Assembly: GCF_014905175.1 (NCBI RefSeq)
Contig: NC_057789.1
Span: 12,886,876 to 12,950,875, forward strand
Reading direction: 5' to 3'
Source of the DNA: Aphidius gifuensis
Lineage: Eukaryota; Arthropoda; Insecta; Hymenoptera; Braconidae
Length of the DNA stretch: 64,000 bases
Shown one piece after another: positions 11,266 through 20,544 of this stretch. Each line of letters starts with the position of its first letter. Position 1 is the stretch's first letter. A program made the translations under genes and the position numbers. Under the pieces are notes generated by a model. That model saw only the letters and a list, made by a program, of their open reading frames with translations. It was not told the origin of the DNA and did no database searches.

Positions 11266-11494
11266 AGTGTTACTTGACAAGAAAAGAAAAAAAAATTTTT
11301 TATTAAATAAAATTTTAGTTAGATTCATAGATATAATTTACTATTTGTTATTAAATCACATTTATAAACACTGACTTTATAAAAACTAGATAAAAAGAAC
11401 TTGCTTTAAGTAACTTAAGTATATCATCTTTTGAATTATTTTAAAGTAAAAAAATAAATTAACGACTAATCTTTATCAATTATTTTTTAGTATA

Positions 11495-12943
11495 TTATAG
11501 CTGATCAACAGCTTTTCTGCGATATTCGTCGAGAAGAACATGAATTTTAAGCATTGCTTCTTGCAATAAGTCTGGTGGTAAATCATCGATAATCGTCCCC
11601 ATAAAATGTAAAAATCCTAAGACGTGTGGATTTTTTAGTTCAGGCTGTTGAAGATGTTGTTGCTGTGATATTTGAGGTGGTGGTGGTGGTGGTGGTGGTG
11701 GTGGTGGAGCACATTTGCTTATCAGTTGCTCAAGTGTATGCTGTAATGCTTCGACTTTTTGCTCTTGATGATTTTTCCTTTTTTTATATTTATTTTTAAC
11801 ATTAATATCCTGTTCAGCAATATTAGAATCAGTTCTGAAATTAACACAAAAAACAAGTTGTTTGATTAATCTACGATACAAACAAAACAATAATCAAAAA
11901 ATTCAAGAAAATAAAAAATTTTACTCTTCATTAGTGTCAATATCTGATAAAAATTTCATACGGTCCTCGTGAACCCATTTTTTATCTGGAGTTCCTCCTG
12001 CAGATCCTGTTTGCTTTTTCTTTGAATCAAGAGCCATTTTTCTATTGTGAGATGTACGTAAATTTTCCCACTTTTTTGGACAAACCAATATCTAATATTT
12101 TTGTTTTATCTGGATATTCAACTGTAAACGTTTGAAGAAAATAAAACTAAAATTTTTGAACAGTAATAAAATAATAATGTGAATATAATGTATTATTAAT
12201 TATGTAACTCTTCATAGCATCAGATATTTCTGTCCATATTGCCAGTTTTCGATTAGGTGATCGTTCTGTTATACTCAATGAAAAGTTCCACAGTGATGGA
12301 TACTTATGGACTTTATCAATCAAATTTTCTTCCATTTCAACATACCATGTATCACTCTTTCTTCCCGGAATACCTTTTTTTTTAATGTTTGGATTTGAAT
12401 TTTCATTTTTCTCACAGTCCTTACTGAAGCAGTCTTCAATACGATTATCGTTATCTGAAATTTATTTCATTGTAAGATTTGAGATTAAGATATGTGTATT
12501 TATTATCCAATTCTTATAGTAATCGAATTTACCTGTTTCTGTAATCTGTTGTTTTGCGATTATACTGACAGGTTTAGGATTCAACGACAACAACTGACTG
12601 GCAGTAAACCTCTTGACAACGACTCCATCAGCTGAGGAAAAGTTCAATGGGAAATATACATTTCTTGAATTATGATGATGACAAGATTCAGAAATAAAAT
12701 GATTACTGACCTTTAACAGGGTATATTTTTCCATTTTCAAAGTGAAGCTTGGCATAACCATTGAAACATTTGTGACTATAAAAGTGCTGATTATTTTTTA
12801 TTTCCAAGTGAGGAATCTCTTCACAGAGACCACAGATCTATAATTAAAGTTATTGAAGATTGAAAAATTATAAAACAGGACTAACATTAATATTAATATT
12901 CTATTATAAATATATATGTATAGCTACTTACATTTTTATTCAT
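11495..12943 (-). CDS. Harbinger accessory protein: Cys-His motif, MADF and BESS-like domains
   Basis: Predicted exons on the minus strand are 12932-12943, 12711-12837, 12533-12631, an exon from 12454 carrying the MADF start, 11925-12091 and 11495-11834. The first two give MNKN then ICGLCEEIPHLE and HFYSHKCFNGYAKLHFENG, a CxxC...H...C pattern. MADF is seen as LIDKVHKYPSLWN, then KLAIWTEISDAMK and PKKWENLRTSHNRK. The tail has a run of 11 prolines and a BESS-like end, FLHFMGTIIDDLPPDLLQEA then LLDEYRRK. The junction between the MADF exon and 12091 is unresolved: the best acceptor needs phase 0, while the best donor (AAGA/GTTACA) is phase 1. It probably binds TIRs and assists the transposase, as the Myb-like ORF does in plant and fish elements (inference). 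The gene is convergent with the transposase, about 230 bp apart. Confidence 0.75.
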
Positions 12944-13189
12944 TGTTGTGATCACAATTACACACTATTCTGACGTTTGGTTATGTTTATGTTTATGTTG
13001 ACGTCATATTTGTTGCTGACAAATAAATATTTGCAGACTACAAATAAAATATTTGTTGGTGACAATTATTTGATTGCAGGCTGCAAATATTTTATTTGTC
13101 GCTGACAAATAAAAAATTGTTGCCGACAAATAATTTGAGTGAAAATTCACCTTAAGCTTTGCTTTTTTACTGAAGCCGACATTTCGGAG

Positions 13190-14460
13190 TAAATGAGGGC
13201 GCTGGGATCGGACTCAAACGACAGTATCACGCAGTATCACGTGTAATCTTTTATCTTTAAACATAGTCGTACAGGCTAGAGTGAATAAGAATATTTTGTT
13301 CTGTCTTTTTTTTGGTCAAGGGCTGATGTCAGCGCTGCAGCTGGTAGTTTTTCGAACTGACTTACTCCTAAATTTAGGCTTCAGTGACAGCCTATGCTTT
13401 AACACAGTAAAAAAGCAGAGTTTACACTCCTTATTCACCTCCATGATTATATAGCATGCGCGTACGTTCAGTATCTTTACCAAAACTTCGATACATCGAT
13501 AATAATTCGAGGCTACTCGGCAACTGGCGCATGCTATATGCGCATAGAGCATGCTATATACATATGTACAAGGCTAGATTTTTTACTTAGCTAGATTTTT
13601 TACTTAGCTAGAATTTTTACTTAGCTAGATTTTTTACTTAGCTAGATTTTTCACTTAGCTGTAATTTGTAGACAAACAATCGATACATTAATTTACTTAG
13701 CTAGTTTTTTTACTTAGCTAGAATTTTTACTTATCTAAATTTTTTACCTAGCTAAATTTTTTACTTAGCTAGAATTTTTTCTTAGCTAGATTTTTTACTT
13801 AGCCATTCAAAACCAAGATGAGGATAAAAATTATGTAACATGTGGTTATAGATGGTATACACATATAGCATGGAAGTTTACTCCATGACATATAGCATGT
13901 ATAGCATGCTCGATAATATAGCCTGCTCTATACATATAGCATGCGCCAGTTGCCGAGTAGCCTCGAATTATTATCGATGTATCGAAGTTTTGGTAAAGAT
14001 ACTGAACGTACGCGCATGCTATATAATGTAAATTTTAATCTGACCGTCACTTATCTCGCATGCGGAATATTTACCAGCATGCTATATTATAGATATAGCA
14101 ACGAAGTGTCTATTGGCACTATTCCGCATGCTCTATAATATAGCATGCTGGTAAATATCCTGCATGCGAGATAAGTGACGGTCAGATTAAAATTTACATT
14201 ATATAGCATGCGCGTACGTTCAGTATCTTTACCAAAACTTCGATACATCGATAATAATTCGAGGCTACTCGGCAACTGGCGCATGCTATATGCGCATAGA
14301 GCATGCTATATACATATGTACAAGGCTAGATTTTTTACTTAGCTAGATTTTTTACTTAGCTAGAATTTTTACTTAGCTAAATTTTTTACTTAGCTACATC
14401 TTTTCCTTAGCTACATCTTTTCCTTAGCTACATCTTTTCCTTAGCTACTACCGTCAGAAT
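13190..14460. repeat. GCATGCTATA palindromes and 17-bp TTACTTAGCTAGATTTT arrays
   Basis: Two direct copies of a segment including GCGCGTACGTTCAGTATC and CTACTCGGCAACTGGCGCAT (13450-13560, 14208-14340) and one inverted copy (13930-14020) surround a palindrome centred near 14095-14110. Between them run arrays of 17-bp units of TTTTTTACTTAGCTAGA (13570-13800, 14325-14450). Matching reading frames on both strands are due to the palindrome. Confidence 0.8.
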
Positions 14461-15215
14461 CATCTGTACACGACTGTGAGATTTTACAATTCTCACACAA
14501 TTCCGACACAATTCCGACACACGACTGTGAGAATTGTAAATCCGACACAATTCCGACACAAATCCGACAGACGTATGACAGTATATTTTTATTTTGTATT
14601 TAATATAAAAAAAGAGCATTTTATTAGTAAAAAATTTTGTTCAATATTAAAGTTATAATATTTTAATAATTTTAGGCATATTAGATTTTTTTATTCTGAA
14701 TAAATTTTGATAAAAAAAATAATTGGAATCGTCTGTGAGAATTTGCGATTTGCAAAAATTTTTGTTTAATAATAAAATTATAATCTTTTAATAATTATAG
14801 GCATATTAGATTTTTTTAAAATTATTTTATTAGAAAATTATCATAATATTATAACTTTAATATTGAACAAAAAAGTGTCGGATTTACAATTCTCACAGTC
14901 GTGTGTCAGAATTGTGTCGGAATTGTGTGAGAATTGCAAATTCTCACAGACGATTCCAATTATTTATTTTGTCAAAATTAATTTAAAAAAAAAATCTAAT
15001 ATGCCTAAAATTATTAAAATATTATAACTTTAATATTGAACAAAAATTTTTATTAATAAAATGCTCTTTTTTTATATTAAATACAAAATAAAAATATACT
15101 GTCGTACGTCTGTCGGATTTGTGTCGGAATTGTGTCGGATTTACAATTCTCACAGTCGTGTGTCGGAATTGTGTGAGAATTGTAAAATCTCACAGTCGTG
15201 TACAGATGATTCTGA
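14457..15215. repeat. Palindrome of CGACTGTGAGAATT / CCGACACAATT repeats
   Basis: Segments 14457-14720 and 14870-15212 are inverted copies around a spacer near 14740-14860. Each arm repeats CGACACAATTCCGACACAA units and CACGACTGTGAGAATTGTAA blocks. No coding capacity is present. Confidence 0.8.
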
Positions 15216-15639
15216 CAGCTAACCTCACTTTTAATACATAAACAGAATTGAGTTTTTTCAATAAAAAAATTATTTAAAAAAAATTCTAATGTGTCTTAAA
15301 TTATAAAAATATTATTTAGAAATTTTTAGACATAATATTTTATTTTTTAAATGCTTCTTACTATTTATTTTTGTGACTTAGAAATTCTTATAGTCGTGTG
15401 TCGGTTTTGTGTCGTTTTTGTATGAGATCAGTGCACAATCCGACTATCGGCATTTACGCAATTGCTTTTGCTAAAAAAAAACGTTGGTCTGTCCCATTTA
15501 TTCCAGACCTCAATTTTGCAATGAGTGATGAGCTTGGTAAAATTAAAAGGGAACAAAAACGTGAGCTGGAACGCTTCGACCAATGAAAAACAGTATTTGA
15601 AACAGTCTAGTTAAATTATTAACAGTAAGATTTATGCCA

Positions 15640-16060
15640 GTGCAAACAGTATGTGATTTTCATACCATTTCAAGAGTTTTTATATTCAAAGTTGCTTATA
15701 AACTTTAGTTCAATTAAAAAAAAAAAGACAACTGGTTTGTTATATGAATATATGATTCTAATAAAAAAAATTATGTTTGTACCTTAAAATATCTTTGTAA
15801 CTTGAATAAAAAAAAAAAAAAAAAAAAAAATATTCCTGAGTATGTTGTGGTTATGATAAATTGTCCGGCATAAGTTAATAATTGTTATAATGTGTATATT
15901 TTTTTAAAGATTTTTGTGTATCAATAGCAATCGACATTGATCGACAGCGTTCGACAGCGATCGACAAAGATGTGGACAAATATGACATCTTCAATAATTG
16001 ACGGTGATTGACGATCGTCTACTTTTTTCCCGGGTATGTTTTATATAGGATTAGGGAAGG
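15640..16060. other. 3' region of BEN gene A, poly-A tract and a CCCGGG element end
   Basis: A tract of more than 20 A after TTGAATA at about 15807 could mark a 3' end or a retroposed segment. GATCGACAGCGTTCGACAGC-type short repeats (15930-15970) precede GTCTACTTTTTTCCCGGG (ending 16033) followed by TA. This resembles the CCCGGGAAAA termini at 346 and 36429, but its partner end was not located. Confidence 0.4.
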
Positions 16061-16872
16061 TGAAATAACACAGAAAATAATAATTTATCACAAATATTAA
16101 TTAATTTTAAATTCACTCGAAAAATGTTATTTATTCAAAACGTAAAAGTTCAATTTATTTATTTAATTTTTATTAGATGTGTTTGATTAAATTTTGATTT
16201 CGCTTTTAAATTTTGATTTAATTTTAAATTTTAATTTAATTTTTAATGATTTGAATAGAACGAAAGTTGTCGCAAGAGTGAAGCTCCTTAAAATTATTAA
16301 ATAAAAATTCCCATAAAAATTTAAATTAAAAGTAGGGATGATCTTAGGTGGTAACATCTTTGACCAATCAAAATTGATGGTTCTCATGATATCCAGCATT
16401 TATTTGTTGCTGAGATATTATTCTAAATAATTAATAAATTCAACGGATGTTAAATATCGAGTTGCTCATTTAAAAATGCAACTGCGGTATGAGAAAATAA
16501 AATTTAAAATGAAAAATTATATTGAAAAGGTAAATAATATTTAAAAAATGTCCATGAGGCAATATTATTATTAAAAAAATAAAAAGAAAAAATTTATGTA
16601 CTACTCGATATTGTACTATATCCCTTGAATTTACCAAATATTATTTATTAATTAATTTTTGGTAAATTCAAGAGACATGTAGAATATCGAGTGACACATA
16701 AAATTTTTCTTTTTTATTTCTCATAATTATTTTTCATTTTTAGCAACATTTACATTTTTTAATATTTTTTATACCTTTTTTTTATATTATTTTTTATTTT
16801 TTCAAGCCGTAGTTCAAAGTCACCTTAGCTACTCGATATTTTACATCCGTTGACGTTACAAATAATTCTCTA

Positions 16873-17421
16873 CACTGCAAAAACTGCGCCTTTGGATTAT
16901 AGGCACTGTTCCATTGGATTCATGGAGCACTGCTCCGCTAAAGTTGTTCCTTTGATTTCTTGGTCCTGTACCTATATATTTGTTGAGCAGATTTCGGCGT
17001 TTCGGAGGCATGCGCAAACACAACTACATTATATTTTTTCTCTCTCTCTATTTGTACTTTTATATCTGTCATGTCATGATATTTACATCATAAATATTCA
17101 TTTATAAATTATTATAAATATTCTATATATCTTTAGTTATTAGATTTATCGAATATTTAACATATATGCATTCATATATATGTTAACTGTTTAATAGTTA
17201 CTGACATAGAGAGGTTATGTTATGTGTATGCGTGTCTCTTTCTTAATTCGAGTGACGGCTCAGGCTGCTCAACGAATACAGTTGAACAGTACCTTTGAAT
17301 TAACAGAGCAACTGGACCGATATCGGTGCTCCTTGAATATCATTGAGCAGCGCTCAATAAAATGTGCTCCATGAATCCAATGGAACAGTGCCTATAATCC
17401 AAAGGCGCAGTTTTTGCAGTG
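16873..17421. mobile_element. MITE with CACTGCAAAAACTGCGCC ends and TA duplication
   Basis: The 549-bp element has TIRs of about 60 bp (CACTGCAAAAACTGCGCCTT through a CATTGGATTCATGGAGCAC block) and TA on each side (16871-16872, 17422-17423). The inverted paralogue at 3350-3351 is the empty site with a single TA. TA targeting suggests a Tc1/mariner-type transposase supplied in trans. The middle (17000-17250) is AT-rich with no gene. Confidence 0.85.
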
Positions 17422-18007
17422 TAAGTAAAATATTAAACGCTGACTATCGTGGGACAGGTAAAATATAATTGGTCAAGACGTTCCCACTTTAAATCATCCC
17501 TTCTCTATTTTATTAATTTTTATGGGAATTTTTATTTTTATAATTTAAGGAGCTTCACTCTTGCGACAACTTTTGTTTGGACAATATCTAAATTAAATTT
17601 AAATCAATTTTATGAAATCAAATATAATTAAATAAATTGTATTAATAAATTAAATTCTAATAAATAAAATGTTAAAGTGAATTCAAATTAAATAATCTTT
17701 GTGTTTAAATTATTATTTTTTCGTTTATAAATTGACTGTTCCTAATACTATAAAATTATTGACTGTGACATTTCTCCGGGGTGTTGTTTTCTGTGCTTTG
17801 AGTTCATTTTACGTTTGGATTATTCGAGACTATCAACAACAACAGGCGACCATCCAGATTGACAGGCTCTCAACAACAATTGTTTCGGATTATTCTTACA
17901 ACAAAGGTAAGGTAAGGTTTTTTTTTTTTTTTTTTTTCTTTCAAAAAATGAATTGACGCATAGAAGGACGTCGGAGGTAATTTGATGAAACTTAGAAAAA
18001 GTAAGAA

Positions 18008-18078
18008 GCCCTGTGGTCTAGTGGTCAAGGCGTTTGCCCGGAAAGCAAAAGACCCGGGTTCGATTCCCGGCGGGGGAA
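18008..18078 (+). repeat. tRNA-like segment (A and B boxes intact, acceptor stem poor)
   Basis: TGTGGTCTAGTGGTCAAGG (A box) and CCCGGGTTCGATTCCCGG (TPsiC arm, B box) are excellent, and TTTGC/GCAAA closes a 7-nt loop with GGA at the anticodon position. The acceptor strands do not pair well (about 5 of 7) and there is no long variable arm although GGA would read a Ser codon. It lies in an insertion, flanked by T runs, that is absent from the left arm. SINE head or tRNA pseudogene is favoured over a working tRNA. Confidence 0.5.
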
Positions 18079-18449
18079 CTTCGTTATTTTTCCTAAGTTA
18101 CTGGTTTTTTTTTTTTTTTCAAAAAATCTACATTTATACACATTCCTTCCTAACCCGTTACCCTGTAGGGAATAACAAAATAAGAGGACTTTTTAATATT
18201 AACGTGAAATACCAAGTTGATTTGTTTTAATTATTCTATGATTATTTGCCTAGTTAATTTTGGTTTTACATATTCTTTCTTTTTTTTGTTATTTCATAGT
18301 TTAATTCTAATTTTTCAACTTGGTATATTTTTAGTTCATTACACAAACACAAAGTACACAAATATTCATATATATGTATATCTATAAATTTTATTAAATT
18401 TTTTACTTCGTCGCAGGAGTCACTATTTTTGAAGTGAAACTTCTTTAGA

Positions 18450-19232
18450 ATGGGCAGTAAAAAAAAAAAAACAAAAGATGGATGCAACGAAAGTAACGGT
18501 ATGAAGGTAAGTAATTTTAAATTATTTTTCATCTTGTTTTATTTATTTATTCCCTTGACAACGATACAAAAAAATTTGTTTAAAATTTTAGTTTCATGAA
18601 AGATTCAAGAGACAAAGGTGAATATTAAGGTTAAAACTTTTATTATATACAATATATAATTTATTATGTTATTTTTGATCAAATAATGAGTATTTAAAAT
18701 TAATCTGTTAAATAAACAAATAATACACAAGATAATAGTTATTCAAGTGCTTGGCATAATACGACAGCAACATCATAATCACAATACCAAACAACAATAA
18801 ATAATATGTGGATGAAATGTGGTACCACGTGAACGTAAAGATAGTAAAGATGGTATTTTAGATTGTATAGGATTTTAAGAAACAATTAATGACATTGAAA
18901 TATTATTAGAAACATGTGATAAATGTACTGGTAATCCTAAATCAGTAAAATTTAAAATACGACTAGATCTTATACCAATGTCTGGTAATTTTCATGAGAC
19001 TTGTAATGGTGGCTATAATAATATTTTTAAACAAATAATAAGTATCTAAAATAAATCTGTTAAATAAACAATTAATACACAAGATAGTGGTTATTCAAGT
19101 GCTTGACATAATACGACAGCAACATCATAATCACAATACCAAACAACAATAAATAATATGTGGATAAAATTTGGTACTACGTGAACGTAAAGATAGTAAA
19201 GATCGTATTTTAGATTGTATAGGACTTCAAGA
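18450..19232 (+). pseudogene. Inverted copy of the decayed MGSKKKK/ERKDSKD gene
   Basis: Exon 1 (18450-18506) is open: MGSKKKKTKDGCNESNGMK followed by donor GTAAGT. A possible short exon follows TTTTAG at about 18590 (FHERFKRQR). The ERKDSKD exon occurs twice: about 18829-19010, with an in-frame TAA after ILDCIGF, and 19180-19232, cut by the GTTGTATA element. CDKCTGNPKSVKFKIR is preserved in the first copy. Length, function and family are unknown; stops and truncation argue that this copy is dead. Confidence 0.5.
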
Positions 19233-19768
19233 CCCGAGAAAAACGGTTTGTATACAACCATATACAACCATATACAACCATATACAACCATATACAAACA
19301 TATACAATCGTATATAGATGTATATGGAAAGTTGATTATTTTAGTGACTTTGTATACAACCATATACAGTTGTATATAAGTTTACACAATTATATGAACT
19401 CATATATGAGGTATAAACTGTTTGTATATACAACCATGTACAACCATATACAACTATATACAACCGTATACAACTATATACAACCATATACAACCATATA
19501 CAACTATATACAACCATATACAACTATATACAACCGTATACAACTATATACAACCATATACAACTATATACAACCATATACAACTATATACAACCATATA
19601 CAACCATATACAACTATATACAACCCTATACAACTATGTACAACTATATACAATCATATACAACCATACAACTTGGTAGCTTAGTTTATTAATCTTGTAT
19701 TTAATCATATATGGTTATATACAAACATATATGGACATATACAACTGTATATATTTATATATGTTTAT
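19233..19768. mobile_element. Half copy of the GTTGTATA minisatellite element
   Basis: Starts with CCCGAGAAAAACGGTTTGTA inside the ERKDSKD exon and continues through TATACAACCA arrays to a CTTGGTAGCTTAGTTTATTA block shared with 1140-1310. The opposite CCCGGG end is missing. Confidence 0.65.
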
Positions 19769-20540
19769 TAGGGTGGCCCTTAAAAAGGTCAATGGTGAAT
19801 TTTTATGAGTGCACCCTCTAGAATGGTTCCAAATAAATAAAAAAAAATCCTGACAAAATTTCAAAGCTCTATCTTAATATTAACCCGTGCCTCAAGTCAC
19901 TTACTTTTTCCCGTTTAATTAACATGGTATATTTTCTATATTTTAGTAACAATACTGTAGCGTCGTCAAAAAATATGTAAAAAATCGCATATTATGCCAA
20001 TTTCTTTATTTTTCTATGTAGAATTTAACCGCTTTCACCGCTCGCCGAAATTTTCAATATTGGACGTACTATATGGGTTGACCCAACCCAAAACTCTCTG
20101 AATTACATCCCAGGTAGAAATCTAAGTCGATTTCCGACAGTCAACATCCAGTGGACGTCGAAAATCGAGCTCGGATCGACGTCGAAACGTTACGCGAAAA
20201 ACGCTCGATTCGACGTCGATCCAGAGGGAGCCCTAATACAATTCTGTAATAGAGATTGAGAGACAAAGGGTTCTCATTATGAGAACTTTCATATCAATTA
20301 AAATAAATAGTTTAATTTAATATAATGATGATAATATAATCATTAATTTTTGAATTTAATCTTGTCTAATCTGGACTAATTTATGCATTTAATATTATTG
20401 AATATTTGATAAATAGTTATTCTTTATTACTGCAATAGGATTTAATTGTTGATTTATTTATTTATTTCGATTGATTCTATTTCTTGGTATTTCAATTTAT
20501 TAAAATAAATTGTATGTATTTTATCTGTCAAATAAGTGAT
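19769..20540. other. Non-coding stretch, GGGTGGCCCTTAAAAAGG start
   Basis: GGGTGGCCCTTAAAAAGGTC near 19771 looks like the start of a transposon remnant. At 20110-20235 a short GACGTCGA-rich segment (for example GGATCGACGTCGAAACG) stands out by composition. No gene is supported. Confidence 0.35.
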
Positions 20541-20544
20541 TAAA

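Larger units (their letters stand above)
9519..13152. mobile_element. Complete PIF/Harbinger element
   Basis: The 3.63-kb element has TIRs at 9519-9695 and 12976-13152 that I see differing at only about two of 177 positions. It is flanked by the 3-bp TAA duplication (9516-9518, 13153-13155) typical of PIF/Harbinger. It carries two convergent genes: a DDE transposase (+) and a MADF/BESS DNA-binding protein (-), the usual two-gene organisation of the superfamily. The host repeat GGAGGTGAATAAGGAGTGTAA continues on the far side in related form near 13425-13442 (inverted), which helps define the target. Confidence 0.93.
9113..15452. mobile_element. 6.3-kb insertion with ~250-bp inverted ends, containing Harbinger
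   Basis: TTTAC flanks both ends. Segments 9160-9383 and 15218-15420 are inverted copies (GTCGTTTTTGTATGAGATCA and the AGGTTAGCTGTC block). The outermost left end (CCTAGCGAAAATGGCGACAC) is longer than the right, which is trimmed. The interior holds palindromes of GCATGCTATA type, TTACTTAGCTAG arrays, a second palindrome of CCGACACAATT repeats and the nested Harbinger. Apart from the Harbinger genes, no coding capacity is visible. Confidence 0.65.
8786..15586 (+). pseudogene. BEN-domain gene A, split by a 6.3-kb transposon nest
   Basis: Exon a (8786-9014) encodes the first part of a BEN domain: MLLGDGIFCMKDTL, then SVARYLMRGIFNPE and LNCTLTG. The donor after VIIS lies at the same place and phase as in the BEN gene at 59807-60041. 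The next acceptor (TTTTCTAG, 9099, or two bases downstream) starts an exon that runs only to 9112. Its continuation, FAKKKRWSVPFIPDLNFAMS then DELGKIKREQKRELERFDQ and a stop, is found at 15458-15586. The two pieces are bracketed by TTTAC at 9108-9112 and 15453-15457. BEN domains bind DNA or protein partners in chromatin and are also found in mobile elements and viruses. Upstream exons were not identified. A poly-A run follows at about 15807. Confidence 0.65.
16245..18325. repeat. Inverted-repeat arm, right (partner 2645-4082)
   Basis: Inverted copy of the left arm, expanded by a TA-flanked MITE (16873-17421) and a tRNA-containing insertion (about 17905-18125). Short reading frames in this arm mirror those of the left arm and look non-coding. 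Confidence 0.75.

Noticed and set aside
14087..14284. Pair of near-identical 65-aa frames on opposite strands with 13941-14138
   Set aside because: Explained wholly by the DNA palindrome centred near 14100.
18008..18078. Functional tRNA-Ser
   Set aside because: The acceptor stem does not pair well, the long variable arm expected of tRNA-Ser is absent, and the segment lies in a recent insertion flanked by T runs.
19870..20240. CpG-rich GACGTCGA segment as a promoter
   Set aside because: It is short, with no adjacent gene start; more likely part of a TE end.
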